Below, piece after piece: positions 4,774 to 5,818 of a stretch of 5,818 nt of DNA. Source of the stretch: Elusimicrobiota bacterium (GTDB lineage: Bacteria > Elusimicrobiota > Elusimicrobia > JACQJN01); contig JACQJN010000294.1 of the NCBI GenBank assembly GCA_016205085.1, positions 1 to 5,818 on the forward strand, written 5' to 3'. Below the pieces are notes generated by a model. The model ran no database searches and was not told the origin of the DNA. It saw only the letters and a program-made list of their open reading frames with translations. The translations under genes were made by a program, and so were the position numbers. Numbering within the stretch: position 1 is the stretch's first letter; each line of letters begins with the position of its first letter.

Positions 4774-5795
4774 TCAAAAGGTCCCCTGGGCCAAGCCATC
4801 CCCAGCTTCATGGCGGTGTCGATATCCGCTGATGTGGTCACTTTTTCTTCCACCATCCTCCGCGCTTCCTCATAGACATCCTGTAAAACGGACCGGAACA
4901 ACCCATCCACGCTTTTAGAAGCTGGGCCCCCAAGGATAAGCTCCGTCAAAACGGGGTTTTCTCCCTTTGGTTTGCCTCCCTCATAAAGATAGAAACCCTT
5001 GGAGGACTTTCGCCCCAAATGACCCATCTCCACCAGCTTTTCCTGAAGAGGGACGGGTTTGAATCGCTCTCCCAACCCCACAAATAGCACCTTGGTAATA
5101 GCTAAATTAACATCTAAACCGATCAAATCCATCAACTCAAAAGGGCCCATGCGAAATCCTCCGATCCGCATCGCTTGATCCACCTGAGTAACGGTCACCT
5201 CTCCCCGGCTCAGCAACATCATCGGACGCAAATAGAACGGCCGGGCTAGCCGGTTGGCAATAAATCCCGGAGAATCTTTACAGCGTACCGGTGTCTTTTC
5301 CAACGCTAAAGCCAGGTTCCAAATCAGCTCGATCGTATTTGCAGAGGTTTCGATGTGTGGAACAACCTCCACCAACTTCATCAAAGGAGCGGGATTAAAG
5401 AAATGCATTCCAACGATGCGATCTGGATTTTCAGTCGCGGAAGCAATTTTGCGAATGGGAAGAGAGGAAGTATTCGTCGCCAATACTTTAGGAGGGAGCA
5501 GCAAAGCATCCAGACGACGAAAGACGGCCTGCTTAACCTTTAGATCTTCGGAGACTGCCTCCACCACAAAATCACAGTCCTTGAGCGAGGAGATCTGAGT
5601 TGTTTTACGAACGAGACTGAAAGCAGATGGGATCTCCAATTTTTCTAAACCTTTCAAAATTCGATTTTCCGCCTCTTCCAGCAGCCGTTCGCTGACATCA
5701 CAAAGTCTAACCTCAAAATTATGCTGAGCCGCCAACTGAGCGATACCAGCACCCATGGTTCCGGCACCCACAACTCCGATTGTACGTATGTCCAT
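4734..5795 (-). CDS. 3-hydroxyacyl-CoA dehydrogenase (3HCDH family, NAD-dependent)
   Basis: A 353-residue cytosolic enzyme oxidising 3-hydroxyacyl-CoA to 3-oxoacyl-CoA with NAD+. The N-terminal Rossmann domain (about 1-180) opens with the dinucleotide motif GAGTMGAG (10-17), and D33 ends the second strand as expected for NAD preference. Catalytic positions spaced as in human HADH are present: S110, H131 (GMHFFNPAP), E143 and N181. The first C-terminal helical domain runs from about 182 to 272 (GPFELMDLIGLD; KSSKGFYLY). A second, shorter 3HCDH-type segment follows (about 295-341, ending MAWPRGPFEW), making the protein longer than the roughly 280-residue butyryl type but shorter than the roughly 500-residue PaaH/PaaC type. 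It is the first operon gene visible; only 23 nt lie upstream, with no clear promoter and a weak ribosome binding site (GTTAG), so the operon may begin outside the window. Its product would feed the thiolase encoded at the operon end. Confidence 0.93.
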   Translation of the reverse strand: MDIRTIGVVGAGTMGAGIAQLAAQHNFEVRLCDVSERLLEEAENRILKGLEKLEIPSAFSLVRKTTQISSLKDCDFVVEAVSEDLKVKQAVFRRLDALLLPPKVLATNTSSLPIRKIASATENPDRIVGMHFFNPAPLMKLVEVVPHIETSANTIELIWNLALALEKTPVRCKDSPGFIANRLARPFYLRPMMLLSRGEVTVTQVDQAMRIGGFRMGPFELMDLIGLDVNLAITKVLFVGLGERFKPVPLQEKLVEMGHLGRKSSKGFYLYEGGKPKGENPVLTELILGGPASKSVDGLFRSVLQDVYEEARRMVEEKVTTSADIDTAMKLGMAWPRGPFEWQKENFRTLSKN

Positions 5796-5818
5796 ACTAA
5801 ACTAACCGAGATTAAGAG
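5796..5818. other. Short stretch upstream of the dehydrogenase, nothing recognisable
   Basis: These 23 nt precede the ATG of the dehydrogenase on the minus strand. No -10/-35 pair fits in so little sequence. TAG and TAA triplets on the minus strand would allow a preceding gene to end here, in keeping with the tight packing downstream, but this cannot be judged from the window. Confidence 0.3.

Noticed and set aside
4544..4777. 77-residue minus-strand frame overlapping the CxxC protein in another phase
   Set aside because: The Gly/Ser-rich peptide has no family resemblance, whereas the alternative phase holds the DUF1858-like domain.

Overview
The window reads as a chromosomal fragment of a Gram-negative bacterium of moderate GC, probably from an uncultivated lineage. 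Gram-negative is inferred from a Sec-exported, beta-rich, outer-membrane-like protein. No mobile element, CRISPR array, tRNA or rRNA was recognised. Phylum cannot be fixed by eye; the gene mix would suit groups such as Nitrospirota, Omnitrophota or deltaproteobacterial-type lineages.

Layout: (1) 1-323 is a GC-rich, gene-free leader full of short palindromes. It ends in a possible sigma70-like promoter and a ribosome binding site that is one arm of an inverted repeat. (2) 324-2018, plus strand, encodes a response regulator with three receiver domains and a C-terminal GGDEF-type domain carrying GGDDF. (3) 2019-2087 is a short convergent gap with a hairpin-forming sequence. (4) 2088-5795, minus strand, is a very compact five-gene run transcribed right to left: 3-hydroxyacyl-CoA dehydrogenase, a 74-residue CxxC protein (DUF1858-like), an exported DUF1207-like protein, a hot-dog acyl-CoA thioesterase, and a thiolase of the 3-oxoadipyl-CoA/acyl-CoA type. 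Neighbouring genes overlap by 40, 17 and 20 nt or are separated by 2 nt, so one mRNA with coupled translation is likely.

How the genes may work together: the dehydrogenase and thiolase catalyse consecutive last steps of a beta-oxidation-type spiral (3-hydroxyacyl-CoA to 3-oxoacyl-CoA, then thiolytic cleavage), and the thioesterase can release CoA from pathway intermediates. The thiolase carries the signature of the PcaF/PaaJ group, so a dicarboxylyl-CoA (adipyl) or aromatic-derived substrate is possible. No enoyl-CoA hydratase, ligase or acyl-CoA dehydrogenase is in the window. The most unusual point is that a small predicted redox/metal-binding protein and an outer-membrane-like protein of unknown function sit inside this catabolic operon with overlapping reading frames. 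The regulator is convergent to the operon and need not be functionally linked to it.
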